NCBI GenBank assembly: GCA_038496675.1
Contig: CM076666.1
Coordinates: forward strand, 8,870,729 to 8,934,728
Length of the DNA stretch: 64,000 nucleotides
Reading direction: 5' to 3'
Origin: Rachycentron canadum
Taxonomy: Eukaryota > Chordata > Actinopteri > Carangiformes > Rachycentridae
Each line of letters begins with the position of its first letter. Position 1 is the first letter of the stretch. Under the pieces are notes generated by a model. It was given only the letters and a program-made list of their open reading frames with translations, ran no database searches and had not been told where the DNA came from. Shown piece by piece: positions 12,001-20,637 of this stretch. The translations under genes and the position numbers were made by a program.

Positions 12001-13275
12001 AAAATCATTGTTAACTTTTTGTATCCTTTTTTCTTAAAATGTTTGACTTTAAAGACATGCCTAGCCTGACTCTTCCAGTCATTTAATTTCATTTTACAAT
12101 GAAATCTACATGTTCAAGGAGATGTAAAGTTGAGATAATCACTGCTCATATTTCACCCTAACATCTGATCCATTCAATACAACCTGTTATATTGCCATAC
12201 CAACAGCTAAACTTTGTAATAAACATGTATAACAATCTGAAATATCAAAGTGACACATTGGAAGGAGACATGCCAGTCACTCTGAGGCTCATCACTGCTG
12301 TTGTGGACACAAAGCATTGTTTAATTTGCCTTGGACACCATTTTTAGTTGTGCATGATTATATTTTAAAGAAATATAGTAGCCTAATAACTGAAAACCAG
12401 GGAACTGGTCAGAAGTTGTGACTTACCTTGAGTATTTTGATCTCCTTTCCCAACAGTGTCTGGGATTTGGCCAGATTCTTCTTGTTTATGCATTTTACTG
12501 CAACCTCCCAGTCATGTTTCTAAAAGAAAATGTTACCAAAAAAAACCAAACAAACAAAAAAAGTCTTATAAATATAGTATTATTTAGTTATTCAACTGTG
12601 GATGAAATCTATCTGTTTGCCAATTGACTAACGAAGCAACAAAGATGCTCCAGGCCTACATTTCCGCTCGGTGTCATATTTGGCTTGAAAGATGTTTTAT
12701 ATGAAATGTTTGATGTGTGATCAACTCACTATAAAGCTGCTCAATGTATTATGTTTCATTACAAGTGCAGGACTCGTTTCAACATGTTTATTGCTGCCCT
12801 GAGTATGGAGCTTGGTAATGGAAACAATACATGTCTGCTGGCCTATATTTAGTTGACACGACTATTGAACGTGCATCATCTGCATTAACAGCCTGCTGAA
12901 AAGTCAAGACCGGGACAAAATGACAATCGTGCATTCAGAAAGGGTGTTTAAGCATTTGAGGATTTTATCCATTAACTGCCTGTTATTTTAACATCCTGTA
13001 TGAGCTCAGGGCCTCTTAAGGCCGTACAATGAAAACAAATACATCGGATGGATAATAGAAGGCGTTTCGTGCCTAACAATTCAACTACAACATTCAGACA
13101 TCCTTTTTGTGATTTCGTCTGTCTTTACAATGATAAATATTCCACTGAACACATAACAAAAATAGTGGTTGGGGACTGTACTGACCTCTCGATGCCTGCC
13201 TTTGAAGACGACAGCAAATGCGCCATGTCCTATCAGGTCCTTCCGACTGAACTCAAATTTCCCCACCGTCTCCAT
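1..13275 (-). CDS. ulk1: ULK1 serine/threonine kinase, N-terminal 464 codons (17 exons; 3' part beyond the window)
   Basis: ULK1 is the Atg1-family Ser/Thr kinase that starts autophagosome formation in a complex with ATG13, FIP200/RB1CC1 and ATG101. It is activated by AMPK and inhibited by mTORC1. Seventeen exons join without a phase conflict (1,392 nt, 464 codons). What is visible: glycine loop GHGAFAVVF (residues 16-24), VAVK lysine K39, HRDLKPQN with catalytic D131, DFG at 158-160, activation-loop T173 in MAATLCGSP, and APE at 182-184. The Ser/Pro-rich spacer follows, with LIR core FVMV (357-360) and the motif PIPVPTQVQNYQR (412-424). Residues run 7 behind human ULK1 in the kinase domain, because the human N-terminal extension is absent. 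ULK1 rather than ULK2 is supported by the start METVGKFEFSRK, the spacer motifs and the MMP17 neighbour. Which teleost paralogue (a or b) cannot be decided. The C-terminal EAT/MIT region is off the left edge. Confidence 0.97.
210..353 (-). CDS. ulk1: ulk1 exon 16 (spacer with PIPVPTQVQNYQR motif)
   Basis: Encodes RPSEFSGSNYGGNYGNHGQS then LPIPVPTQVQNYQRMEQNLH and STKQDGSP. The central motif is diagnostic for ULK1. The Gly/Asn/Tyr-rich segment before it is not in human ULK1. Acceptor GTTGGCAG, donor GTCTGT (non-optimal); 144 nt. Confidence 0.93.
354..897 (-). other. ulk1 intron 15
   Basis: AT-rich intron between the microexon and exon 16. No repeat, RNA gene or extra exon was recognised. Confidence 0.85.
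898..918 (-). CDS. ulk1: ulk1 exon 15 (21-nt microexon)
   Basis: Only 21 nt, encoding GSPSPV plus split codons on each side. Acceptor CTTACAG and donor GTAACA are clear, and its phases (2 in, 2 out) join exon 14 to exon 16. Because 21 is a multiple of three, skipping it would keep the frame and remove seven residues, including two Ser-Pro sites. Confidence 0.8.
1168..1222 (-). CDS. ulk1: ulk1 exon 14 (spacer)
   Basis: Encodes GELICESKVLQDSLMNS, aligning loosely with the GDLVAEA...DSLMCSG segment of human ULK1. Acceptor TTTCCAG, donor GTAAGA; 55 nt, phases agree with both neighbours. Confidence 0.87.
1429..1594 (-). CDS. ulk1: ulk1 exon 13 (AMPK-site serine and LC3-interacting region)
   Basis: Encodes QSLAEVQHLRAKALASPTQ, a Gly/Ser stretch, then SCDTDDFVMVPAHFN. 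FVMV (residues 357-360) preceded by acidic residues is the LIR core that binds LC3/GABARAP. The acceptor is a tandem TAG-CAG, so the exon may start at 1,594 (with Gln311) or 1,591 (without). The following Ser aligns with mammalian Ser317, an AMPK target. Donor GTAAGA. Confidence 0.94.
1734..1825 (-). CDS. ulk1: ulk1 exon 12 (Ser-rich linker)
   Basis: Encodes a Ser/Thr-rich linker that ends SSSSTSHLASPP, the same motif that follows the kinase domain in human ULK1. Acceptor GCTACAG; donor GTTCGT is weaker than its neighbours. Phase 0 at the 3' end. Confidence 0.9.
1826..2291 (-). other. ulk1 intron 11
   Basis: AT-rich intron with nothing recognisable beyond the splice sites. Confidence 0.85.
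2292..2342 (-). CDS. ulk1: ulk1 exon 11 (end of kinase domain)
   Basis: Encodes DEFFCHPFLEASSSMKK, the last helix of the kinase domain. Human ULK1 has HHPF where this has CHPF. Acceptor TTGGTAG, donor GTAAGT; 51 nt. Confidence 0.93.
2343..2648 (-). other. ulk1 intron 10
   Basis: Short intron; nothing recognisable seen. Confidence 0.85.
2649..2731 (-). CDS. ulk1: ulk1 exon 10 (kinase C-lobe)
   Basis: Encodes IPRETSSHLRHLLLGLLQ then RNHKDRMDF, including the conserved RMDF near the end of the kinase fold. Acceptor TTTACAG, donor GTTAGT; leaves in phase 1. Confidence 0.95.
2732..3433 (-). other. ulk1 intron 9
   Basis: Holds a few chance open frames on both strands but no homology or repeat that I recognise. 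Confidence 0.85.
3434..3492 (-). CDS. ulk1: ulk1 exon 9 (kinase C-lobe)
   Basis: Encodes ASSPQDLRLFYEKNKNLSP, the ULK-specific C-lobe segment. Acceptor TTTTTAG, donor GTAAGG; ends in phase 2 (59 nt). Confidence 0.95.
3493..3991 (-). other. ulk1 intron 8
   Basis: Nothing recognisable; ordinary intronic sequence. Confidence 0.85.
3992..4093 (-). CDS. ulk1: ulk1 exon 8 (residues 182-215, APE motif)
   Basis: Encodes APEVIMSQNYDAKADLWSIG then TIVFQCLTGKAPFQ, covering the APE motif and helix F. Acceptor TCACTAG, donor GTAAAC, phase 0 at both ends (102 nt). Confidence 0.97.
4094..4536 (-). other. ulk1 intron 7
   Basis: Nothing recognisable; AT-rich. Confidence 0.85.
4537..4610 (-). CDS. ulk1: ulk1 exon 7 (residues 157-181, DFG and activation loop)
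   Basis: Encodes ADFGFARYLQNNMMAATLCG then SPMYM. DFG Asp158 binds magnesium; Thr173 matches human activation-loop Thr180. Acceptor TCTGCAG, donor GTAAGC; ends in phase 0. Confidence 0.97.
4611..6196 (-). other. ulk1 intron 6
   Basis: About 1.6 kb. Contains short TG-rich runs near 5,250-5,330 and A/T runs near 5,148-5,164. No transposon or RNA gene recognised. Confidence 0.85.
6197..6370 (-). CDS. ulk1: ulk1 exon 6 (residues 99-156, catalytic loop)
   Basis: Encodes KGTLSEDTIRVFLQQIAG, then GIIHRDLKPQNILLS with catalytic Asp131, then YPPGRKSHSNNTCIKI. Acceptor TCTGCAG and donor GTAGGT. The exon is 174 nt, entering in phase 1 and leaving in phase 1. Confidence 0.97.
6371..8007 (-). other. ulk1 intron 5
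   Basis: About 1.6 kb. The part around 6,945-7,020 looks faintly tRNA-like (see separate entry). The rest shows nothing recognisable. Confidence 0.8.
6945..7020 (+). repeat. Possible decayed tRNA-derived SINE head
   Basis: The run GTTAGCAGGTAGAGCTGTCG resembles the A-box half of tRNA-derived fish SINE heads (GTTGGTAGAGCGGTCG type). The B-box part that should follow is poorly preserved, and no SINE tail was recognised. This is a weak call. Confidence 0.25.
8008..8044 (-). CDS. ulk1: ulk1 exon 5 (residues 87-98 plus one base)
   Basis: A 37-nt exon encoding YCNGGDLADYLH, the family's hinge and helix-D signature. Acceptor ATCACAG and donor GTAAGT. Ends in phase 1; the single T joins CC of the next exon to give Ser99. 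Confidence 0.95.
8045..9256 (-). other. ulk1 intron 4
   Basis: About 1.2 kb. Contains a perfect 14-bp inverted repeat at 8,387-8,418 (separate entry); otherwise nothing recognisable. Confidence 0.85.
8387..8418. repeat. Perfect 14-bp inverted repeat with 4-nt spacer
   Basis: Arm ATTTCTACAGAAAT (8,387-8,400), spacer CGAC, then the exact reverse complement (8,405-8,418). Flanking bases are only partly complementary. It could be a hairpin in the ulk1 pre-mRNA or a remnant of a small inverted-repeat element. Confidence 0.75.
9257..9289 (-). CDS. ulk1: ulk1 exon 4 (residues 76-86)
   Basis: A 33-nt exon encoding ETASSVYLVME, which is strand 5 and the start of the hinge with the gatekeeper region. 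Acceptor CCTTTAG, donor GTAAGG, phase 0 at both ends. Confidence 0.94.
9290..11941 (-). other. ulk1 intron 3
   Basis: The longest ulk1 intron in the window (2.65 kb). Despite its length no transposon, microsatellite or RNA gene was recognised, unlike the mmp17 introns. Confidence 0.8.
11942..11983 (-). CDS. ulk1: ulk1 exon 3 (residues 62-75)
   Basis: A 42-nt exon encoding ELKHENIVALLDFQ, the end of helix C and strand 4 of the kinase N-lobe. Acceptor CCTGCAG, donor GTGTGT, phase 0 at both ends. Too short to be found by ORF length; recognised by homology and splice signals. Confidence 0.95.
11984..12426 (-). other. ulk1 intron 2
   Basis: Nothing recognisable. Confidence 0.85.
12427..12519 (-). 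CDS. ulk1: ulk1 exon 2 (residues 31-61)
   Basis: Starts KHDWEVAVK and ends KEIKILK, carrying the ATP-anchoring lysine K39 and the start of helix C. Acceptor CTTTTAG and donor GTAAGT; phase 0 at both ends (93 nt). Confidence 0.96.
12520..13185 (-). other. ulk1 intron 1
   Basis: Short first intron for a vertebrate gene (666 nt). No enhancer-like motif or repeat stands out. Confidence 0.85.
13186..13275 (-). CDS. ulk1: ulk1 exon 1 (residues 1-30)
   Basis: Encodes METVGKFEFSRK through FKGRHRE, including the glycine-rich ATP loop. The ATG at 13,273-13,275 has A at -3 and G at +4, a strong context. An in-frame TAG eight codons upstream (13,300-13,302) rules out an N-terminal extension in this frame. 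Donor GTCAGT follows a phase-0 end. Confidence 0.96.
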
Positions 13276-13299
13276 ATTGTGCCAAAGTCTGATTTTATA

Positions 13300-13422
13300 C
13301 TACAAAGACCTGAACAAATGCCCAGGAGACCTCAGGTCAGCCTTCGTGTTAGCAAGTGCTCCTTTATCCTCTGTGAAGTAGGGGCAGCAGCGGGGATGTT
13401 CAGCCCCTCTGTCGCTCGCCAT
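13300..13422 (-). other. Upstream ORF in the ulk1 leader (40 codons)
   Basis: ATG at 13,420-13,422 (G at +4, C at -3) opens a 40-codon frame starting MASDRGAEH and ending at TAG 13,300-13,302, just 24 nt before the ulk1 ATG and in the same frame. If the leader is unspliced here, it would limit initiation at the main ATG. It resembles no known peptide. Confidence 0.5.
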
Positions 13423-13548
13423 GAGCTGCCTTCCTGACAACAAAGTGTCCTCCTCTCTCATGTTCGTTCACACAAGTTTTGGAGTTTAACTCCTAACAAA
13501 GCGGCCTGGTCGTTTCCATCTCTGCCACCGTTGCCAACGCGAAGTTAG

Positions 13549-13758
13549 CTAACTTAACAAACGGGAAAATGACGAAACTGGTTGTTGTTGTTGCAGCCTC
13601 TGACGCGCCACCTTAAAAAAAAAGAAGAGAAAAGAAACCCAGCTCGCTGCGTTTTGTTTATATACAAGAAGACCTCGCTTGTGTCGCCTGAAGCGTCCGG
13701 GAGGCGAAACGAGACCCGGCTGTGAGTTTAAAAGAACATAACGACGTCTAATAACCAC
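13549..13758 (-). other. Second upstream ORF in the ulk1 leader (69 codons)
   Basis: ATG at the high end opens 69 codons starting MVIRRRYVLLNSQPG. Its position within the CpG-rich leader suggests an upstream ORF if transcription starts above 13,758. No similarity to a known protein was recognised; it may be chance. Confidence 0.3.
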
Positions 13759-13869
13759 CAGCGTCCTCGGCTGTTCGTCGGCATCGTTTTACAACCGGCA
13801 ACAGACTCACGGAAAGTCTCGGCATCGATGGTCCCAGCGACGGAGACGGTGTCGAGCCTCTGCAGCAGA

Positions 13870-13881
13870 GCGCATGCGCAG
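13870..13881. promoter_or_regulatory. NRF1-type site GCGCATGCGCAG
   Basis: Matches the palindromic NRF1 consensus (GCGCATGCGC), common in CpG-island promoters of mitochondrial and housekeeping genes. It lies about 600 bp upstream of the ulk1 start codon. Binding is inferred, not shown. Confidence 0.65.
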
Positions 13882-13901
13882 GGCAGTTACAGCTGTAGAT
13901 T

Positions 13902-13909
13902 TGACGTCA
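13902..13909. promoter_or_regulatory. CRE/ATF palindrome TGACGTCA
   Basis: A perfect 8-bp CREB/ATF site, 20 bp beyond the NRF1 site and at the edge of the CpG-rich block. Mammalian ULK1 is reported to be induced by ATF4, so a functional ATF/CREB site is plausible here. Confidence 0.6.
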
Positions 13910-13910
13910 G

Positions 13911-16900
13911 CGGACCAACTGTTTTTTTTTTTTTTATTGTTTTAACTTTAGACTTTAAGATGAAATAATAATAATAATAATGGGAGAATAAATTTCATGT
14001 CTTCAAATGTTGCTCTCTAAGAATCCTTGTACTTTTGTGATGAGGAAACAAACAAACAAACAAACAAAAAAAGGGATTTCACATATTTTGTTTCAAATAC
14101 AATCAAGTCAAACAAATGTCAGGGAATAATGCCATATTCCCCTGATTAAAGTTTTAATCGTTGACTGTAAAAGTATTTTTATGAACTCACCGCTAGACGG
14201 AGAGATGGGCTATCATCATAATCATGATCATCATCATTGTCATCATCGTTGTCATCATCATGGGCTGTGAAGGGCAAGTTTCCAACTCCAGGCAAAAATC
14301 CACCTCATCCCCTGTGCGTTAAAAAGTCAGTCTGGATCACTATTCTTTTGGAAAGAATACAAATCCAAAAAAAAATTACAGCTGATGAGAGAGAAATTGT
14401 TGTGTTCAAAGAAAATAAAAGAGGCGTAAGTGGAGTAGTAAGCATGCAGAACTGGGTGGGGGTTAAATGGAGAAAAATGATGAGCTAGAGTAAGAGAGAA
14501 GAAGAGCCAGGAGAGCCATTTCTCTTGGTGATGATGGAGAAGAATGGATTAGAAAACTGGAGAATGTAGGGGAAGAGGAGACCTGGGGGGTTTTCGTGAG
14601 AACACAGTGGCCAGTAACCCTGTGGCAAGCACCCAAACTATGAGCCAAGTGAAGATATCTTTTGTTGTGTATACGATGAAATTTATTTGTTTTGTCGGTC
14701 TGAACTCCTACAACCTATAACCTAAATTTGTGTCTGTGTCCAGAGTTATGCAAGCTCTGTATTTAATTATTTTTTTTAAGGGTTTATCTAAGGGTGTGAG
14801 TGAGGCCCCTCAAAGCAAGACAGAGGAGAAGAAGAGGCCTAAAGGGTCCAGAGTGAGGACTGGCGATTCTGTGAATAAGGAAAATGAGGATTCCTCCAAA
14901 TGGAAATTGTTTTTCATAGTGTTACTGTTTCCTGAGGGCTAAACTATTAAGACGTACTTAATTTCTGTCTCTTACTTCCCCCTTTGAATTGACCATAGAC
15001 ACAATGACCTACTTAGTATCTCTCTCCCCAGGAGCGTTAACTTTTCCTCATTTGTGATAGTGGCAGTAATGTAAGTTGGTTTTGAATTGGACTCCCAGGA
15101 TCATCTGTTATTGCAGTGGCTGTTTTTTCACTGCAGTTCACGTGTGAAATACACATGTCCCTGATCATATGATATGATCAGTCAGCTCATGTAGACACAG
15201 GATGCACTATTAATTGTGTTGCTTTCACAAGTTAATATGCAAAATATAATGAGAAGCTGAATCAAACGTACGGCAGTTTGTTTGGTTGAATGATTTGATA
15301 TATATCTGATGACAACAGCATCTGTCATTATCATATTAGATTCATTATTGTCCTTGGGAGGAAAGTCATTCTTCTGTCAGTTGCAGATGATTAATGTGTA
15401 CATCAATTAGTATCACATTTAGAGAAAAAGACTAGTGTGTATTCATAACAGTAAATATTCTTGAGCAGTGCATGAATGGCAGAAGGAACAAACCTTTGAT
15501 ACGTACTTGCACTAAAATTGTGTAATATTTCTATAAATGCGGATCTTGACTGTGGGTTCAACAGATTTTTTCAAACGTGTGAAGCAGTTCATCTGTGTAG
15601 GAGTTAATAGATTTGTGTTTTGCACTTTCTGTATATTAAACTACCAGAGGATGGCAGTAGAGGACTGTACAAGAGACCAGGGTTATAGTTCACTGTTTTC
15701 AGACACTGATATGAAAACATCAAGGAAAACTAATAATCTTAAGTCATTTTGTCATCTTGCCATGTGTGTTATCTCAGTCTCTGGATATTAGTTTTCCTTA
15801 AAAATGAAATAAACTGGTGTCATTCACTCAGGAAATGTACTAATGACATTGGAATACCTGAAAACATTGTCTGAAGTTATTAAAACTTCACAAAAAAATC
15901 TTTTGAGAAGTTGAGTTAAGCAAACACTGTCAAATGTCAATTATGTAATGGAGGACATTTCTTTTTAGGAGTGAATTTTTTTGACACATAGTGGAGGGAC
16001 CAGTACAATTTCCTTGAAACATCCCACTCACTGTCCATTCTCAGTCTCACTGGCAATCTCATATCAAATGGTTACTGATGCTGCAATTTAACAGATAGTA
16101 AGTTCAATGACAGGCAGTTATTGTGTAATACTGGTACATTACTGTCCAATGATACTGCCTCATGTAATCAAGAATTAATCATAGTAGTTTTCCTGAGCCT
16201 TGAATCAGGCTGCATTCACAGTGCTGTGCAGGTCTGAATAATGATGCACCACTGACAACAGGCTACAGCTGCTGTGCATGTGCCCATGTCTATAAAAAGT
16301 ATTAATGCAAGGCTTATTCTTCTGCTTTTCACTGGCACGAGTGTTCAACGTGTCAGAATGTTTGACTATACAGGACATTTGGTGTATTTTGCTGTAAGCA
16401 GCCCACCAGCCACTGTCACAGGTGTCCACTCTGCAGGGGTTTGCTCTGCTTTTGAATATTTTAGCTGCTCTGTGGTTCCTACAGAATGATTGATTGGTTC
16501 CTCCTGGCCCACATTAAGTCTCTGCTGGTGATAGTTGTTGCAAAGGCCTTCAGGTGTTCACTCTGGCCAGAGAAGAGACTCCTAATGTGTCCGAATATAC
16601 GTGCAAAGTGCATACAGACTAAATCTAAGTGGTCTGTTCAATTCAAATTTAAATGTCATTTTGTAACACACACCACATTACACACATTACATCTGCAACT
16701 TCTGCATCTGCAAATAGACTGAAATTCTCGTAACACACATGTATTCACACACACTCTGTATCTCTCTTACACAGACACAGTGGTACCTCATCACGTCTAT
16801 GCAAGGTCAAAATGACCTGTTTTATCAGGACACACACTGTGTGTAATGAATTTTAACAATGGTCACTCACACTAATGGTAAGTCAAGGACGACCCTGTCT

Positions 16901-19239
16901 CTGAAAATGATGACTTGAGTTACATATATTGTGTTATATTTAATTTTATAATAGTGTTTGATTGTTTGTGCTGCAATGTATCTTGAATGTATTTATTTTT
17001 TTACCAAACAATGCATATATTCCTCGTGTGTGTGTTATGTGGGGACATATGACTGGTCATATAATGACATTGTGGGGACTTGGAACCTGCAAGCTAAGGT
17101 TAACTATCTACTGTTAACGTCTGTTTTTAGTAACATTGTTGACAACGGTGATCTACAGAGCTGAGCTACACACCTTGTACATTATAAACCATGTTTATTA
17201 TGAGAGGGCTTAACATCTTTGACAGTGGGATGAAGGCAGCCGTCTCCTCCAAGCTCAGCCTTCATTGCGCACCTCATGATGTGGCATTGTGCCCTGCTCA
17301 TCTCTTCAGCCTCACACCAAGGCACACATATACAATCTACTTGGTGAAAAATGCTGCACAGCTGAATGATAGTCCACTTTTTCATGCAGACAGAGAGCTA
17401 CAAATCTAGCTTCATGTCTTGCACTGAAAAGAACTGTTAAGAATTTTAATAATAACCCATACAACACACTGACTACTAACACAATATGAAATTCACTTTA
17501 AGGGCTCATCTTTCACATAATAAATCAATTTATCAGTTTTCTAATAACAGTCTACGAGGCCCCTTAATAGAGCGCTTGAGATATATTGAATAAAATTGAT
17601 GTGACCTATTATTATTATCTCAAAAATAGCAACTGGTATGCACATGCTTACACACCTCTGAATTATTTACATGCAAAGCAGAGCAAAACCTTGTGCATTA
17701 ATGAGTCTCGTTCGACTTGTTTCCTGTTAGATAATAAATGAGAGCAGTGAGCTTTTGAAACTGTGCTGCTGTTTTATCTGGACTGGTTTAAGGACCCTCA
17801 GGGCATTTCACAGTCATCACCCAATAAAAAGTGTCAGTTTGTTCACCTGAGAAAGGCCAGATTGACAATCCAGAGAGATCAGGACTTATCCACTGCCCCT
17901 TTTTTTCCTTTAAAAAAATTAATAGCTCATTTTGCATGTGTGTCCCAATAACATAAGCCTGAATATTTGCTCTGCTCTCCTATTCAGAGTAATGTAGCAA
18001 GATAATGATGAAATAGTTGACAGTAAGTGTTTGGCAAAACCAAAATTTTAAAACTTCACAATATACTATTTATTCTGACTATAAGTTGCAGATTTGAGGC
18101 AATTTTTAAATTTGCGCTTTGAGTTCCCCCATGACATCTTAGCTCCATACATTACCATTACATTACTGCCTAGTGTCTATTTTTGTTGCACTAGTCCACA
18201 CATGTTCCATCAAGGTGAAGCCTCTCATGTCCTGCACTGTCACTTTTGTGAAACCAGACATCAAAGATTTGGAGGCAAAGCTTCTGCTCAAACTTTGGGC
18301 TGTGTAAAAAACTAGCCGACGCACCTTTCCTTGCTGCCGTATCCCTGAGCTAGTGTGGGCAAGAGTTGAATTCAATATGACCTTTTGTGGAATGTGACGG
18401 CAGAGAGCTGCCAGAGACCTGTCGAGAAGTCTGCCAATTCTCCCACCATGAAAGCCTGAAACAGCTCCTTCAGCTGGCCCTCCCCTCACGCATCAACTGG
18501 GAACTGGGCTCTTGACAGCATCACTTTTCCACAGTGCAGTGACTGTGGGAACAGTAATACTTTGGTGCGTGGGTACACACAGTTACATGCACAAACTGCT
18601 TAACAGAGGCTTCCACAGGCCGGTTCTCCTGCACAGGCTATCAGCGCTGCATTTCATCGACCTGTGGGGTTCGACATCTATAAGTTTGGCATCTGTCAGC
18701 AAAGGGAATTCGCAAGTTGATGACAACTGCTGAAATGTTTCTGCTCTGTTTGATTTTTCTGTATTCTCCCCTCTAAAACCCAAACTTCATCATCAGTACT
18801 GTATCAATGGTTATCATTGTGTGTTGTATCCAGATGTCATGGCTCATTCTTCATGAAGTTCCAGTTATAGTTATAAGTTAAATTATAATAAAATACTTGT
18901 ATATTTTTCTATGTTGTTGTTTTTATTGGTTGGGATTAAAATGTAGGCCCTTAAATATGAAAGAGTCATAATTCAGGGGCCTCAGGAGTAATTGTAGTGC
19001 AGCAGGTTGTGATGTATCGATTAATTAGATTTAATTAAAATTAATTACAAATGCTGATAAAAATGGAAGGATTTTTGAAAAAAACAATAACCCTAACTGG
19101 CCTGTTCCATTAAAAAAACAAATACAATTTACAAAATGCTCATTAAATGTCTCTCATCAAATAACAGCGTTAAAGCATTTATCGTTAAATTTTAATTCCA
19201 TGGAATTGGTTTGCTTAAAACAGCAGCTCAAGTAGGACC
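13911..19239. other. Intergenic DNA between ulk1 promoter and mmp17 3' end, part 1
   Basis: No coding exon was recognised on either strand. It contains T and CAAA runs at 13,921-14,070, an ATC-rich tract at 14,211-14,262 and a small palindrome TGATCAT...ATGATCA at 15,162-15,180. There is also a GGGGACA-type stretch near 17,040-17,100 like one seen in scattered fish repeats. Open frames here are short and unconvincing. Confidence 0.7.
14211..14262. repeat. Imperfect ATC trinucleotide tract
   Basis: About 17 units of ATC/GTC-type triplets with interruptions (ATCATCATA, ATCATG, ATCGTTGTC). Simple-sequence DNA about 300 bp upstream of the ulk1 promoter. Confidence 0.8.
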
Positions 19240-19280
19240 AGTGGTCAAACGGCTGAGAAGTGACCCGTCTTGCTGCAGTC

Positions 19281-19315
19281 GCCCCCGGGAGCAGGTGCTC
19301 TCCCGGTGGCCACCG
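19281..19315. repeat. GC-rich island with two adjacent palindromes
   Basis: CCGGGAG (19,285-19,291) pairs with CTCCCGG (19,300-19,306) across an E-box-like CAGGTG. Sharing its last three bases is the perfect 12-bp palindrome CGGTGGCCACCG (19,304-19,315). The surrounding DNA is AT-rich, so this stands out. Function unknown. Confidence 0.7.
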
Positions 19316-19330
19316 AGTCATACCAGTTAA

Positions 19331-19913
19331 TTAACACCACTCAAGTGTGTCAAGAGGAGGGAAGAAAAATTGCTGCTCTTAGTGGTGTCACACCCCGACC
19401 TGCACAGCGTGACAACAGGGAGATGCTGGGAGAATAACAATGAATTCATTTTAAACTAACGTGATGATATATTATAGGAATTAAAAAAAAAAAAAATTGA
19501 AAATCATAAGAGATGTACAACCTATTACAACAAAACACAATGGAAGCTGTGTTTGTGCATGTAATCTCAGAATAGAATAAACTTGCAGAATAGAAAATGC
19601 ACTTATAAATAGAATAGTAAACAATCAAGCAAGAGGCTCATTACAGCGAATGTAATGGTTGATGCTTGTTTTAGCTTGTAACAGACTGAAGTTTGGCATA
19701 ATGCATAATTTGGCAGAGGTCATCTTTAACCTCTTCGTTCATTTAACTGCTGCAATTTGGATGTGAGAGTGAAACCCATGACTGATGTTGGGTTTTTGTT
19801 CAATGTTCCCAATCATTTGTTGTAGTTGCCACTTACACTTGACTTCAATCTCCAATGAAGCAGGATGTGAGCTGCTGAATATTTGTGGATCAGGATTACT
19901 TATCTAATGTATG

Positions 19914-19949
<36 letters not shown>

Positions 19950-20607
19950 TTGTTCATAACTAAAATAACTGAGTTTGCTTTACTCAGTGTGTCTTTACCT
20001 CCGTGTATTACTGCTTGAGCAGACAGGACGTGCTTGAACATACTGTTGTTTTCTAAAAGGTTCATTTTCTAAAACTTTGCCTTCTCTGATCCTCAGAGAC
20101 TTAAAACAGCTATGACTCCTACAATAGACCTGGATGCTGAGGATCCCTTGCCGGAAAAACAGAACCTAGACCCGCTGTGTGAAACCTTATTTACTGACCA
20201 GAAATAAAGCTAAAGCCACATCAGCGCATTTGTACGTATCAAACTTTGTAATTCAGTTCAAATTTTGATGAAAGGCATTGCTTCATGTCATGTAAAGCAT
20301 TATATTTACTTTGAGATGCAGAGTTTTTAAAGCTTGNATATATATATATATAATCCCGTGCCAGTGTCTGTGTTCCTGATGAACAGCAGTGACCATTACA
20401 AGGGGAAACATGCTTAAGAGCATCAGAGAGATGAAGAACATCTCCCAGTTGGTGTCTTCAAGCTGTCATGTTACCTTCATCTGTTTTCAAGCCCGGGCTC
20501 CGTTTCAATGACACTAAATAATTACACACTCGGCTCGACTCACAGCTGGAAGACTGAGTACTGTAAATAATCTGTCCCAATACAAACTCATGTGACCACT
20601 CTCGGCC
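19331..20607. other. Intergenic DNA, part 2, up to the inferred mmp17 poly(A) site
   Basis: AT-rich sequence with a TA microsatellite at 19,914-19,945 and a second short TA run beside a single N at 20,337. No exon or transposon recognised. Confidence 0.65.
19914..19945. repeat. (TA)n microsatellite
   Basis: About 15 TA units. A shorter TA run at 20,338-20,352 directly follows an ambiguous base (N at 20,337), which suggests unstable or poorly sequenced repeat DNA. Confidence 0.9.
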
Positions 20608-20627
20608 AATAAAGTCATTCAGATTCT

Positions 20628-20637
20628 TTTATTTATT
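20628..20637 (-). promoter_or_regulatory. mmp17: Tandem poly(A) signal AATAAATAAA
   Basis: Two overlapping AATAAA hexamers on the minus strand, downstream of the mmp17 stop. They lie just after an A-rich run (minus strand). Cleavage would be expected near 20,605-20,618. Confidence 0.5.

Larger units (their letters stand above)
13276..13910 (-). promoter_or_regulatory. ulk1: ulk1 5' leader and CpG-rich promoter
   Basis: From about 13,430 to 13,910 the sequence is markedly richer in CpG than the surrounding DNA, as expected for a TATA-less housekeeping promoter. It contains an NRF1-type palindrome and a CRE. The transcription start cannot be fixed from sequence; a start near 13,800-13,880 would give a leader of roughly 550 nt. 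An intron inside the leader cannot be excluded. Confidence 0.7.

Noticed and set aside
13290..13297. TATAAAA-like motif just upstream of the ulk1 ATG
   Set aside because: It lies about 20 nt from the start codon and inside the presumed leader. A transcription start 25-30 nt further on would fall at or beyond the ATG. The CpG-rich block upstream is the better promoter.
13048..13437. 129-codon plus-strand ORF across ulk1 exon 1 and leader
   Set aside because: Antisense shadow of the ulk1 exon and CpG-rich leader; no domain recognised and no supporting splice signals.
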